DNA of 64,000 nucleotides from Hydractinia symbiolongicarpus (Eukaryota; Cnidaria; Hydrozoa; Anthoathecata; Hydractiniidae). The position numbers and the translations under genes were made by a program. Shown here one piece after another: positions 12,024-24,178 of this stretch. Within the stretch, counting starts at the first letter, position 1, and each line of letters begins with the position of its first letter. The DNA lies in the NCBI RefSeq assembly GCF_029227915.1, contig NC_079887.1:18165650-18229649 (forward strand), given 5' to 3'. The notes below the pieces were generated by a model, which saw only the letters and a list, made by a program, of their open reading frames with translations, was not told the DNA's origin and did no database searches.

Positions 12024-13195
12024 GTCCATTGACAGTGAAAGGATTAGACCAATGGTAACCTGTGCAGGCACGTGGAACCACGTGATTTACGTGTAAGGCC
12101 TTTATTAGGTGTCAAAAGGCCATATTACAGTCTTTACAGGCCTGTGCGGGTAGTTGACTGTGTTTTAAAGACTTGGGGCAACGGAAAAAGACTTGAGACG
12201 TCGTAGTCTAATGAGAGTTGAAGGACTAGACCAATGATAACCTGTGGAATTACGTGATTTATGTGTAAGGCCTTTATTAGGCAGCAAAAGGCCATATTAC
12301 AGCGTTTAGAGGCCTGTAAGCGTAGTTGACTGTGTTTTAAAGACTTCGCGCAATGGAAAACAATTTGGGACGTCGTAGTCTATAGAGAGTGGAAAGATTA
12401 GACCAATGGTAACCTGCGCAGGCACGTGAAACCACGTGATTTACGTGTAAGGCTCTTTTTAAGCATCAAAATGCCATTTTACGGTCTTTAGAGGTCTGTA
12501 AGCGTAGTTGACGGTGTTATAAATCCATGGCGCAGTGGAAAAGAACTTGGGACGTCGTAGTCCACTGAGAGTGGAGGGATTAGACGAATGGTAAACAGCG
12601 CAGGCACGTGGAACCACGTGCTTTACGTGTAAGGCCTTTATTAGGCATCAAAAGGCCATATTACAGTGTTTAAAGGCCTGTGCGCGTAGTTGACTGTATT
12701 TTAAAGACTTGGCGCAATGGAAAAAGACTTGGGACGTCGTAGTCTAATGAGAGTTGAAGGACTAGACCAATGGTAACCTGCGCAGGCACGTGAAACCACG
12801 TGATTTACGTGTAAGGCTCTTTTTAGTCATCAAAATGCCATATTACGGCGTTTAGAGGCCTGTGCGCGTAGTTCACTGTGTTTTAAAGACTGGCGCAATG
12901 GAAAAAGACTTGGGACGTCGTAGTCTAATGAGAGTTGAAGGACTAGACCAATGATAACCTACGCAGGCACGTGGAATTACGTGATTTATGTGTAAGGCCT
13001 TTATTAGGCAGCAAAAGGCCATATAACAGCGTTTAGAGGCCTGTAAACGTAGTTGACTGTGTTTTAAAGACATGACGCAATGGAAAACAATTTGGGACGT
13101 CGTAGTCTATAGAGAGTGGAAAGATTAGACCAATGGCAACCTGCGCAGGCACGTGAAACCACGTGATTTACGTGTAAGGCTCTTTTTAGGCATCA
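12024..13195. repeat. Mixed monomers, one with a 10-bp deletion at 12,243
   Basis: About six and a half monomers. At 12,243 the usual AACCTACGCAGGCACGTGG reads AACCTGTGG. Ten bases are lost, removing the CGCAGG palindrome arm and most of the left CACGTG box. The same lesion appears at 16,765 and 18,014, so those monomers share ancestry with this one. Nothing other than satellite is present. Confidence 0.8.
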
Positions 13196-14855
13196 AAATG
13201 CCACTTTACGGTCTTTAGAGGTCTGTAAGCGTAGTTGACATTGTTATAAAGCCATGGCGCAACGGAAAACGACTTGGGAAGTCTTAGTCCATTGAGAGTG
13301 GAAGGATTAGACCATTGTTAAACAGCGCAGGCATGTGGAACCACGTGCTTTACGTGTAAGGCCTTTATTAGGCATCAAAAGGCCATATTACAGTGTTTAG
13401 AGGCCTGTAAGCGTAGTTGACTGTGTTTTAAAGACATGACGCAGTGGAAAACAACTTGGGACGTCGTAGTCCATTGACAGTGAAAGGATTAGACCAATGG
13501 TAACCTGCGCAGGCACGTAAAACCACGTGATTTTACGTGTAAGGCTCTTTTTAGGTATCAAAATGCCATATTACGGCATTTAGAGGCCTGTGCGGGTAGT
13601 TCATTGTGTTTTAAAGACATGGCGCAATGGATAACAATTTGGGACGTCGTAGTCTATAGAGAGTGGCAAGGTTAGACCAATGGTAACCTGCACAGGCACG
13701 TGAAACCACGTGATTTACGTGTAAGGCCTTTATTAGGTGTCAAAAGGCATATTACGGCCTTCAGAGGCCTGTAAGAGTAGTTGACGGTGTTATTAAGCCT
13801 AGGCGCAAAGGACAACGACTTGGGAAGTCGTAGTCCGTTGAGGGTGGAGGGATTAGACGAATGGTAAACAGCGCAGGCACGTGGAACCACGTGCTTTACG
13901 TGTAAGGCCTTTATTAGACATCAAAAAGCCATATTACAGTGTTTAAAGGCCTGTGCGCGTAGTTGACTGTATTTTAAAGACTTGGCGCAATGGAAAAAGA
14001 CTTGGGACGTTGTAGTCTAATGAGAGTTGAAGGACTAGACCAATGGTAACCTGCGCAGGCACGTGAAACCACGTGATTTACGTGTAAGGCTCTTTTTAGT
14101 CATCAAAATGCCACTTTACGGTCTTTAGAGGTCTGTAAGCGTAGTTGACATTGTTATAAAGCCATGGCGCAATTGAAAACGACTTGGGAAGTCTTAGTCC
14201 ATTGAGAGTGGAAGGATTAGACCATTGTTAAACAGCGCAGGCATGTGGAACCACGTGCTTTACGTGTAAGGCCTTTATTAGGCATCAAAAGGCCATATTA
14301 CAGTGTTTAGAGGCCTGTAAGCGTAGTTGACTGTGTTTTAAAGACATGACGCAGTGGAAAACAACTTGGGACGTCGTAGTCCATTGACAGTGAAAGGATT
14401 AGACCAATGGTAACCTGCGCAGGCACGTAAAACCACGTGATTTACGTGTAAGGCTCTTTTTAGGTATCAAAATGCCATATTACGGCGTTTAGAGGCCTGT
14501 GCGGGTAGTTCATTGTGTTTTAAAGACATGGCGCAATGGATAAAAATTTGGGACGTCGTAGTCTATAGAGAGTGGCAAGGTTAGACCAATGGTAACCTGC
14601 ACAGGCACGTGAAACCACGTGATTTACGTGTAAGGCCTTTATTAGGTGTCAAAAGGCATATTACGGCCTTCAGAGGCCTGTAAGAGTAGTTGACGGTGTT
14701 ATTAAGCCTAGGCGCAAAGGACAACGACTTGGGAAGTTGTAGTCCGTTGAGGGTGGAGGGATTAGACGAATGGTAAACAGCGCAGGCACGTGTAACCACG
14801 TGCTTTACGTGTAAGGGCTTTATTAGACATCAAAAAGCCATATTACAGTGTTTAG
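13196..14855. repeat. 5-mer tandem duplication, period 909-910 bp
   Basis: CCACTTTACGGTCTTTAGAG at 13,201 recurs at 14,111. Further right the offset becomes 909 because the first copy has one extra T (GATTTTACG near 13,529). The C-type monomers at about 13,672-13,890 and 14,581-14,799 are nearly identical. Copy two diverges near 14,855, where GTTTAAAGGCCTGTGCG is matched by GTTTAGAGGCCTGTAAG. Five monomers were duplicated in register. Confidence 0.85.
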
Positions 14856-15570
14856 AGGCCTGTAAGCGTAGTTGACTGTGTTTTAAAGACATGACGCAAT
14901 GGAAAACAACTTGGGACGTCGTAGTCCATTGACAGTGAAAGGATTAGACCAATGGTAACCTGTGCAGGCACGTGGAACCACGTGATTTACGTGTAAGGCC
15001 TTTATAAGGTGTCAAAAGGCCATATTACAGTCTTTACAGGCCTGTGCGGGTAGTTGACTGTGTTTTAAAGACTGGCGCAATGGAAAAAGACTTGGGACGT
15101 CGTAGTCTAATGAGAGTTGAAGGACTAGACCAATGATAACCTACGCAGGCACGTGGAATTACGTGATTTATGTGTAAGGCCTTTATTAGGCAGCAAAAGG
15201 CCATATTACAGTGTTTAGAGGCCTGTAAGCGTAGTTGACTGTGTTTTAAAGACATGACGCAATGGAAAACAATTTGGGACGTCGTAGTCTATAGAGAGTG
15301 GAAAGATTAGACCAATGGTAACCTGCGCAGGCACGTGAAACCACGTGATTTACGTGTAAGGCTCTTTTTAGGCATCAAAATGCCACTTTACGGTCTTTAG
15401 AGGTCTGTAAGCGTAGTTGACATTGTTATAAAGCCATGGCGCAATGGAAAACGACTTGGGAAGTCTTAGTCCATTGAGAGTGGAAGGATTAGACCATTGT
15501 TAAACAGCGCAGGCATGTGGAACCACGTGCTTTACGTGTAAGGCCTTTATTAGGCATCAAAAGGCCATAT
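14856..15570. repeat. Four monomers of M1-M4 type
   Basis: This short stretch already shows the four-member rotation of the core. M4 has CCATTGACAGTG, M1 has CTAATGAGAGTTG, M2 has CTATAGAGAGTGG and M3 has AGTCTTAGTCCATTGAG. The M1 monomer lacks one base in GACTGGCGC. It is a bridge between the mosaic to the left and the homogenised core to the right. Confidence 0.8.
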
Positions 15571-18068
15571 TACAGTGTTTAGAGGCCTGTAAGCGTAGTT
15601 GACTGTGTTTTAAAGACATGACGCAGTGGAAAACAACTTGGGACGTCGTAGTCCATTGACAGTGAAAGGATTAGACCAATGGTAACCTGCACAGGCACGT
15701 AAAACCACGTGATTTACGTGTAAGGCTCTTTTTAGGTATCAAAATGCCATATTACGGCGTTTAGAGGCCTGTGCGGGTAGTTCATTGTGTTTTAAAGACA
15801 TGGCGCAATGGATAACAATTTGGGACGTCGTAGTCTAAAGAGAGTGGCAAGGTTAGACCAATGGTAACCTGCACAGGCACGTGAAACCACGTGATTTACG
15901 TGTAAGGCCTTTATTAGGTGTCAAAAAGCCATATTACAGTGTTTAGAGGCCTGTGCGCGTAGTTGACTGTGTTTTAAAGACATGACGCAGTGGAAAACGA
16001 TTTGGGACTTCGTAGTGCGTTGAGAGTGTAAGGATTAGACCAATGGTAACATGAGCAGGCACATGAAACCACCTGATTTACGTGTAAGGCTTTTATTAAG
16101 TGTCAAAAGGCATATTACTGTAAGAGGAGTTGACGGTGTTATTAAGCCTAGGCGCAACGGAAAACGACTTGGTACGTCGTAGTCTATTGATGGTGGAAGG
16201 ATCAGACCAATGTTAACCAGCGCAAGCACGTGGAACCACGTGATTTAAGTGAAAGGCCCTTACTAGCTGTCAAAAGGCCATTTTACGGTCTTTAGAGGTC
16301 TGTAAGCGTAGTTGACGGTGTTATAAAGCCATGGCGCAATGGAAAACGACTTGGGAAGTCTTAGTCCATTGAGAGTGGAAGGATTAGACCATTGTTAAAC
16401 AGCGCAGGCATGCGGAACCACGTGCTTTACGTGTAAGGCCTTTATTAGGCATCAAAAGGCCATATTACAGTGCTTAGAGACCTGTAAGCGTAGTTGACTG
16501 TGTTTTAAAGACATGACGCAGTGGAAAACAACTTGGGACGTCGTAGTCCATTGACAGTGAAAGGATTAGACCAATGGTAACCTATGCAGGCACGTGGAAC
16601 CACGTGATTTACGTGTAAGGCCTTTATTAGGTGTCAAAAGGCCATATTACAGTCTTTACAGGCCTGTGCGGGTAGTTGACTGTGTTTTAAAGACTTGGGG
16701 CAACGGAAAAAGACTTGAGACGTCGTAGTCTAATGAGAGTTGAAGGACTAGAGCAATGATAACCTGTGGAATTACGTGATTTATGTGTAAGGCCTTTATT
16801 AGGCAGCAAAAGGCCATATTACAGTGTTTAGAGGCCTGTAAGCGTAGTTGACTGTGTTTTAAAGACATGACGCAGTGGAAAACAACTTGGGACGTCGTAG
16901 TCCATTGACAGTGAAAGGATTAGACCAATGGTAACCTGCACAGGCACGTAAAACCACGTGATTTACGTGTAAGGCTCTTTTTAGGTATCAAAATGCCATA
17001 TTACGGCGTTTAGAGGCCTGTGCGGGTAGTTCATTGTGTTTTAAAGACATGGCGCAATGGATAACAATTTGGGACGTCGTAGTCTAAAGAGAGTGGCAAG
17101 GTTAGACCAATGGTAACCTGCACAGGCACGTGAAACCACGTGATTTACGTGTAAGGCCTTTATTAGGTGTCAAAAAGCCATATTACAGTGTTTAGAGGCC
17201 TGTGCGCGTAGTTGACTGTGTTTTAAAGACATGACGCAGTGGAAAACGATTTGGGACTTCGTAGTGCGTTGAGAGTGTAAGGATTAGACCAATGGTAACA
17301 TGAGCAGGCACATGAAACCACCTGATTTACGTGTAAGGCTTTTATTAAGTGTCAAAAGGCATATTACTGTAAGAGGAGTTGACGGTGTTATTAAGCCTAG
17401 GCGCAACGGAAAACGACTTGGTACGTCGTAGTCTATTGATGGTGGAAGGATCAGACCAATGTTAACCAGCGCAAGCACGTGGAACCACGTGATTTAAGTG
17501 AAAGGCCCTTACTAGCTGTCAAAAGGCCATTTTACGGTCTTTAGAGGTCTGTAAGCGTAGTTGACGGTGTTATAAAGCCATGGCGCAATGGAAAACGACT
17601 TGGGAAGTCTTAGTCCATTGAGAGTGGAAGGATTAGACCATTGTTAAACAGCGCAGGCATGCGGAACCACGTGCTTTACGTGTAAGGCCTTTATTAGGCA
17701 TCAAAAGGCCATATTACAGTGCTTAGAGACCTGTAAGCGTAGTTGACTGTGTTTTAAAGACATGACGCAGTGGAAAACAACTTGGGACGTCGTAGTCCAT
17801 TGACAGTGAAAGGATTAGACCAATGGTAACCTATGCAGGCACGTGGAACCACGTGATTTACGTGTAAGGCCTTTATTAGGTGTCAAAAGGCCATATTACA
17901 GTCTTTACAGGCCTGTGCGGGTAGTTGACTGTGTTTTAAAGACTTGGGGCAACGGAAAAAGACTTGAGACGTCGTAGTCTAATGAGAGTTGAAGGACTAG
18001 AGCAATGATAACCTGTGGAATTACGTGATTTATGTGTAAGGCCTTTATTAGGCAGCAAAAGGCCATAT
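15571..18068. repeat. 1,249-bp tandem duplication
   Basis: Bases 15,571-16,819 and 16,820-18,068 form two near-identical copies in direct tandem. Landmarks keep an offset of 1,249: TACAGTGTTT at 15,571 and 16,820, the 14-bp deletion point at 16,118 and 17,367, and the 10-bp deletion point at 16,765 and 18,014. The unit holds seven monomers shortened by about 25 bp through those deletions. The left copy begins after GGCATCAAAAGG and the right copy after GGCAGCAAAAGG. The second copy is followed by TTACAGCG rather than TTACAGTG. The copies look nearly identical by eye, so the duplication is young. Confidence 0.93.
16019..16230. repeat. Monomer with 14-bp deletion (C-subtype), first of five
   Basis: At 16,118 the usual ATTACGGCCTTCAGAGGCC is cut so that ATTAC joins directly to TGTAAG, losing 14 bp including the AGGCC arm. 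The same lesion is at 17,367, 22,623, 42,995 and 51,785. The first two lie in the 1,249-bp duplication and the last two in the 9.5-kb duplication. The shared breakpoint marks descent from one deletion event and links the 16, 22.6 and 43 kb blocks. Confidence 0.85.
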
Positions 18069-19584
18069 TACAGCGTTTAGAGGCCTGTAAGCGTAGTTGA
18101 CTGGGTTTTAAAGACTTGGCGCAATGGAAAACAATTTGGGACGTCGTAGTCTATAGAGAGTGGAAAGATTAGACCAATGGTAACCTGCGCAGGCACGTGA
18201 AACCACGTGATTTACGTGTAAGGCTCTTTTTAGGCATCAAAATGCCATTTTACGGTCTTTAGAGGTCTGTAAGCGTAGTTGACGGTGTTATAAAGCCATG
18301 GCGCAATGGAAAACGACTTGGGAAGTCTTAGTCCATTGAGAGTGGAAGGATTAGACCATTGTTAAACAGCGCAGGCATGTGGAACCACGTGCTTTACGTG
18401 TAAGGCCTTTATTAGGCATCAAAAGGCCATATTACAGTGCTTAGAGGCCTGTAAGCGTAGTTGACTGTGTTTTAAAGACATGACGCAGTGGAAAACAACT
18501 TTGGACGTCGTAGTCCATTGACAGTGAAAGGATTAGACCAATGGTAACCTGTGCAGGCACGTGGAACCACGTGATTTACGTGTAAGGCCTTTATAAGGTG
18601 TCAAAAGGCCATATTACAGTCTTTACAGGCCTGTGCGGGTAGTTGACTGTGTTTTAAAGACTGGCGCAATGGAAAAAGACTTGGGACGTCGTAGTCTAAT
18701 GAGAGTTGAAGGACTAGACCAATGATAACCTACGCAGGCACGTGGAATTACGTGATTTATGTGTAAGGCCTTTATTAGGCAGCAAAAGGCCATATTACAG
18801 CGTTTAGAGGCCTGTAAGCGTAGTTGACTGTGTTTTAAAGACATGACGCAATGGAAAACAATTTGAGACGTCGTAGTCTATAGAGAGTGGAAAGATTAGA
18901 CCAATGGTAACCTGCGCAGGCACGTGAAACCACGTGATTTACGTGTAAGGCTCTTTTTAGGCATCAAAATGCCACTTTACGGTCTTTAGAGGTCTGTAAG
19001 CGTAGTTGACATTGTTATAAAGCCATGGCGCAATGGAAAACGACTTGGGAAGTCTTAGTCCATTGAGAGTGGAAGGATTAGACCATTGTTAAACAGCGCA
19101 GGCATGTGGAACCACGTGTTTTACGTGTAAGGCCTTTATTAGGCATCAAAAGGCCATATTACAGTGTTTAGAGGCCTGTAAGCGTAGTTGACTGTGTTTT
19201 AAAGACATGACGCAGTGGAAAACAACTTGGGACGTCGTAGTCCATTGACAGTGAAAGGATTAGACCAATGGTAACCTGTGCAGGCACGTGGAACCACGTG
19301 ATTTACTTGTAAGGCCTTTATAAGGTGTCAAAAGGCCATATTACAGTCTTTACAGGCCTGTGCGGGTAGTTGACTGTGTTTTAAACACTTGGCGCAATGG
19401 AAAAGGACTTGGGACGTCGTAGTCTATAGAGAGTGGCAAGGTTAGACCAATGGTAACCTGCGCAGGCACGTGAAACCACGTGATTTACGTGTAAGGCCTT
19501 TATTAGGTGTCAAAAGGCATATTACGGCCTTCAGAGGCCTGTAAGAGTAGTTGACGGTGTTATTAAGCCTAGGCGCAAAGGACA
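18069..19584. repeat. M1-M4 monomers plus one C-type monomer
   Basis: About eight monomers. From about 19,100 this stretch is the left part of a block repeated at about 25,800 (ACTTGTAAGGCCTTTATAAGG at 19,305 and 25,990, offset 6,685). A C-type monomer with AAGCCTAGGCGCAAAGG lies near 19,565 and is followed by the chimeric GGAAGTCTTAGTGAATTG. Nothing other than satellite is present. Confidence 0.8.
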
Positions 19585-21755
19585 ACGACTTGGGAAGTCT
19601 TAGTGAATTGAGAGTGGAAGGATTAGACCATTGTTAAACAGCGCAGGCATGTGGAACCACGTGCTTTACGTGTAAGGCCTTTATTAGGTTTCAAAAGGCC
19701 ATATTACAGTGTTTAGAGGCCTGTAAGCGTAGTTGACTGTGTTTTAAAGACATGACGCAGTGGAAAACAACTTGGGACGTCGTAGTCCATTGACAGTGAA
19801 AGGATTAGACCAATGGTAACCTGCAAAGGCACGTGGAACCACGTGATTTACGTACAAGGCTTTTATTAAGCATCAAAAGGCCATATTACAGTCTTTACAG
19901 GCCTGTGCGGGTAGTTGACTGTGTTTTAAAGACTTGGCGCAATGGAAAAAGACTTGGGACGTCGTAGTCTAATGAGAGTTGAAGGACTAGACCAATGATA
20001 ACCTACGCAGGCACGTGGAATTACGTGATTTATGTGTAAGGCTTTTATTAGGCAGCAAAAGGCCATATTACAGCGTTTAGAGGCCTGTAAACGTAGTTGA
20101 CTGTGTTTTAAAGACATGACGCAATGGAAAACAACTTGGGACGTCGTAGTCTATAGAGAGTGGAGAGATTAGACAAATGGTAACCTGCGCAGGCACGTGA
20201 AACCACGTGTTATTTACGTGTAAGGCTCTTTTTAGGCATCAAAATGCCATTTTACGGTCTTTAGAGGTCTGTAAGCGTAGTTGACGGTGTTTTAAAGCCA
20301 TGGCGCAATGGAAAACGACTTGGGAAGTCTTAGTCCATTGAGAGTGGAAGGATTAGACCATTGTTAAACTGCGCAGGCATGTGGAACCACGTGCTTTACG
20401 TGTAAGGCCTTTATTAGGCATCAAAAGGCCATATTACAGTGCTTAGAGGCCTGTAAGCGTAGTTGACTGTGTTTTAAAGACATGACGCAGTGGAAAACAA
20501 CTTGGGACGTCGTAGTCCATTGACAGTGAAAGGATTAGACCAATGGTAACCTGCAAAGGCACGTGGAACCACGTGATTTACGTACAAGGCTTTTATTAAG
20601 CATCAAAAGGCCATATTACAGTCTTTACAGGCCTGTGCGGGTAGTTGACTGTGTTTTAAAGACTTGGCGCAATGGAAAAAGACTTGGGACGTCGTAGTCT
20701 AATGAGAGTTGAAGGACTAGACCAATGATAACCTACGCAGGCACGTGGAATTACGTGATTTATGTGTAAGGCCTTTATTAGGCAGCAAAAGGCCATATTA
20801 CAGCGTTTAGAGGCCTGTAAGCGTAGTTGACTGTGTTTTAAAGACATGACGCAATGGAAAACAACTTGGGACGTCGTAGTCTATAGAGAGTTGAGAGATT
20901 AGACAAATGGTAACCTGCGCAGGCACGTGAAACCACGTGTTATTTACGTGTAAGGCTCTTTTTAGGCATCAAAATGCCATTTTACGGTCTTTAGAGGTCT
21001 GTAAGCGTAGTTGACGGTGTTTTAAAGCCATGGCGCAATGGAAAACGACTTGGGAAGTCTTAGTCCATTGAGAGTGGAAGGATTAGACCATTGTTAAACT
21101 GCGCAGGCATGTGGAACCACGTGCTTTACGTGTAAGGCCTTTATTAGGCATCAAAAGGCCATATTACAGTGCTTAGAGGCCTGTAAGCGTAGTTGACTGT
21201 GTTTTAAAGACATGACGCAGTGGAAAACAACTTGGGACGTCGTAGTCCATTGACAGTGAAAGGATTAGACCAATGGTAACCTGTGCAGGCACGTGGAACC
21301 ACGTGATTTACGTGTAAGGTTTTTATTAGGTGTCAAAAGGCCATATTACAGTCTTTACAGGCCTGTGCGGGTAGTTGACTGTGTTTTAAAGACTTGGCGC
21401 AATGGAAAAAGACTTGGGACGTCGTAGTCTAATGAGAGTTGAAGGACTAGACCAATGATAACCTACGCAGGCACGTGGAATTACGTGATTTATGTGTAAG
21501 GCATTTATTAGGCAGCAAAAGGCCATATTACAGCGTTTAGAGGCCTGTAAGCGTAGTTGACTGTGTTTTAAAGACATGACGCAATGGAAAACAATTTGGG
21601 ACGTCGTAGTCTATAGAGAGTGGAAAGATTAGACCAATGGTGACCTGCGCAGGCACGTGAAACCACGTGATTTGCGTGGTAAGGCTCTTTTTAGGCATCA
21701 AAATGCCACTTTACGGTCTTTAGAGGTCTGTAAGCGTATTTGACATTGTTATAAA
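19585..21755. repeat. 4-mer higher-order repeat (M1-M4), period 730 bp, three copies
   Basis: Three direct copies at 730-bp spacing, anchored by GACTTGGCGCAATGG near 19,932, 20,662 and 21,392. Four consecutive monomers are told apart by the block after GACGTCGTAGTC: M1 CTAATGAGAGTTG, M2 CTATAGAGAGTGG, M3 (AGTCTTAG) TCCATTGAGAG, M4 TCCATTGACAGTG. A two-base insertion after the M2 dyad (CACGTGTTATTT) makes the unit 730 rather than 728 bp. Copies one and two are almost identical. Copy three has TTTTTATTAGGTGTC where the others have CTTTTATTAAGCATC. This 4-mer is the building block of the larger repeats to the right. Confidence 0.92.
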
Positions 21756-21935
21756 GACATGACGCAATGGAAAACAATTTGGGACGTCGTAGTCTATAGA
21801 GAGTGGAAAGATTAGACCAATGGTAACCTGCGCAGGCACGTGAAACCACGTGATTTACGTGTAAGCCTCTTTTTAGGCATCAAAATGCCACTTTACGGTC
21901 TTTAGAGGTCTGTAAGCGTAGTTGACATTGTTATA
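21571..21935. repeat. Single-monomer duplication (183 bp)
   Basis: GCAATGGAAAACAATTTGGG at 21,581 recurs at 21,764, followed by the same M2-type monomer ending in CCACTTTACGG and TTGACATTG. The join reads TTATAAAGACATGACG: the left half comes from an M3 monomer (TTATAAAGCCATGG) and the right half from an M2 monomer (TTTTAAAGACATGAC). The crossover therefore lies in the shared TAAAG at 21,752-21,756. The extra M2 breaks the M1-M4 order here. Confidence 0.88.
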
Positions 21936-24178
21936 AAGCCATGGCGCAATGGAAAACGACTTGGGAAGTCTTAGTCCATTGAGAGTGGAAGGATTAGACC
22001 ATTGTTAAACAGCGCAGGCATGTGGAACCACGTGCTTTACGTGTAAGGCCTTTATTAGGCATCAAAAGGCCATATTACAGTGTTTAGAGGCCTGTAAGCG
22101 TAGTTGACTGTGTTTTAAAGACATGACGCAGTGGAAAACAACTTGGGACGTCGTAGTCCATTGACAGTGAAAGGATTAGACCAATGGTAACCTGCGCAGG
22201 CACGTAAAACCACGTGATTTACGTGTAAGGCTCTTTTTAGGTATCAAAATGCCATATTACGGCATTTAGAGGCCTGTGCGGGTAGTTCATTGTGTTTTAA
22301 AGACATGGCGCAATGGATAACAATTTGGGACGTCGTAGTCTAAAGAGAGTGGCAAGGTTAGACCAATGGTAACCTGCACAGGCACGTGAAACCACGTGAT
22401 TTACGTGTAAGGCCTTTATTAGGTGTCAAAAAGCCATATTACAGTGTTTAGAGGCCTGTGCGCGTAGTTGACTGTGTTTTAAAGACATGACGCAGTGGAA
22501 AACGATTTGGGACTTCGTAGTGCGTTGAGAGTGTAAGGATTAGACCAATGGTAACATGCGCAGGCACATGAAACCACCTGATTTACGTGTAAGGCTTTTA
22601 TTAAGTGTCAAAAGGCATATTACTGTAAGAGGAGTTGACGGTGTTATTAAGCCTAGGCGCAACGGAAAACGACTTGGTACGTCGTAGTCTATTGATGGTG
22701 GAAGGATCAGACCAATGGTAACAGGCGCAAGCACGTGGAACCACGTGATTTAAGTGAAAGGCCCTTACTAGCTGTCAAAAGGCCATTTTACGGTCTTTAG
22801 AGGTCTGTAAGCGTAGTTGACGGTGTTATAAAGCCATGGCGCAATGGAAAACGACTTGGGAAGTCTTAGTCCATTGAGAGTGGAAGGATTAGACCATTGT
22901 TAAACAGCGCAGGCATGTGGAACCACGTGATTTACGTGTAAGGCCTTTATTAGGTGTCAAAAGGCCATATTACAGTCTTTACAGGCCTGTGCGGGTAGTT
23001 GACTGTGTTTTAAAGACTTGGGGCAACGGAAAAAGACTTGAGACGTCGTAGTCTAATGAGAGTTGAAGGACTAGACCAATGATAACCTACGCAGGCACGT
23101 GGAATTACGTGATTTATGTGTAAGGCCTTTATTAGGCAGCAAAAGGCCATATTACAGCGTTTAGAGGCCTGTAAGCGTAGTTGACTGTGTTTTAAAGACT
23201 TGGCGCAATGGAAAACAATTTGAGACGTCGTAGTCTATAGAGAGTGGAAAGATTAGACCAATGGTAACCTGCGCAGGCACGTGAAACCACGTGATTTACG
23301 TGTAAGGCTCTTTTTAGGCATCAAAATGCCACTTTACGGTCTTTAGAGGTCTGTAAGCGTAGTTGACATTGTTATAAAGCCATGGCGCAATGGAAAACGA
23401 CTTGGGAAGTCTTAGTCCATTGAGAGTGGAAGGATTAGACCATTGTTAAACAGCGCAGGCATGTGGAACCACGTGTTTACGTGTAAGGCCTTTATTAGGC
23501 ATCAAAAGGCCATATTACAGTGTTTAGAGGCCTGTAAGCGTAGTTGACTGTGTTTTAAAGACATGACGCAGTGGAAAACAACTTGGGACGTCGTAGTCCA
23601 TTGACAGTGAAAGGATTAGACCAATGGTAACCTGCGCAGGCACGTGAAACCACGTGATTTACGTGTAAGGCTCTTTTTAGGTATCAAAATGCCATAATAC
23701 GGCGTTTAGAGGCCTGTGCGGGTAGTTCATTGTGTTTTAAAGACATGGCGCAATGGATAACAATTTGGGACGTCGTAGTCTGTAGAGAGTGGCAAGGTTA
23801 GACCAATGGTAACCTGCACAGGCAGGTGAAACCACGTGATTTACGTGTAAGGCCTTTATTAGGTGTCAAAAGGCATATTACGGCCTTCAGAGGCCTGTAA
23901 GAGTAGTTGACGGTGTTATTAAGCCTAGGCGCAAAGGACAACGACTTGGGAAGTCGTAGTCCGTTGAGGGTGGAGGGATTAGACGAATGGTAAACAGCGC
24001 AGGCACGTGGAACCACGTGCTTTACGTGCAAGGCCTTTATTAGACATCAAAAAGCCATATTACAGTGTTTAGAGGCCTGTGCGCGTAGTTGACTGTGTTT
24101 TAAAGACATGACGCAGTGGAAAACGATTTGGGACTTTGTAGTGCGTTGAGAGTGTAAGGATTAGACCAATGGTAACAT
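21936..24178. repeat. Mosaic block related to 13.5-16.4 kb
   Basis: About twelve monomers. The part around 22,350-22,750 matches about 15,845-16,245 at an offset of 6,505, including the 14-bp deletion at 22,623. The C-type monomer at about 23,812-24,031 matches that at 13,671-13,890 at an offset of 10,141, including CCGTTGAGGGTGGAGG. These are old blocks re-used at a distance. Nothing other than satellite is present. Confidence 0.8.
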
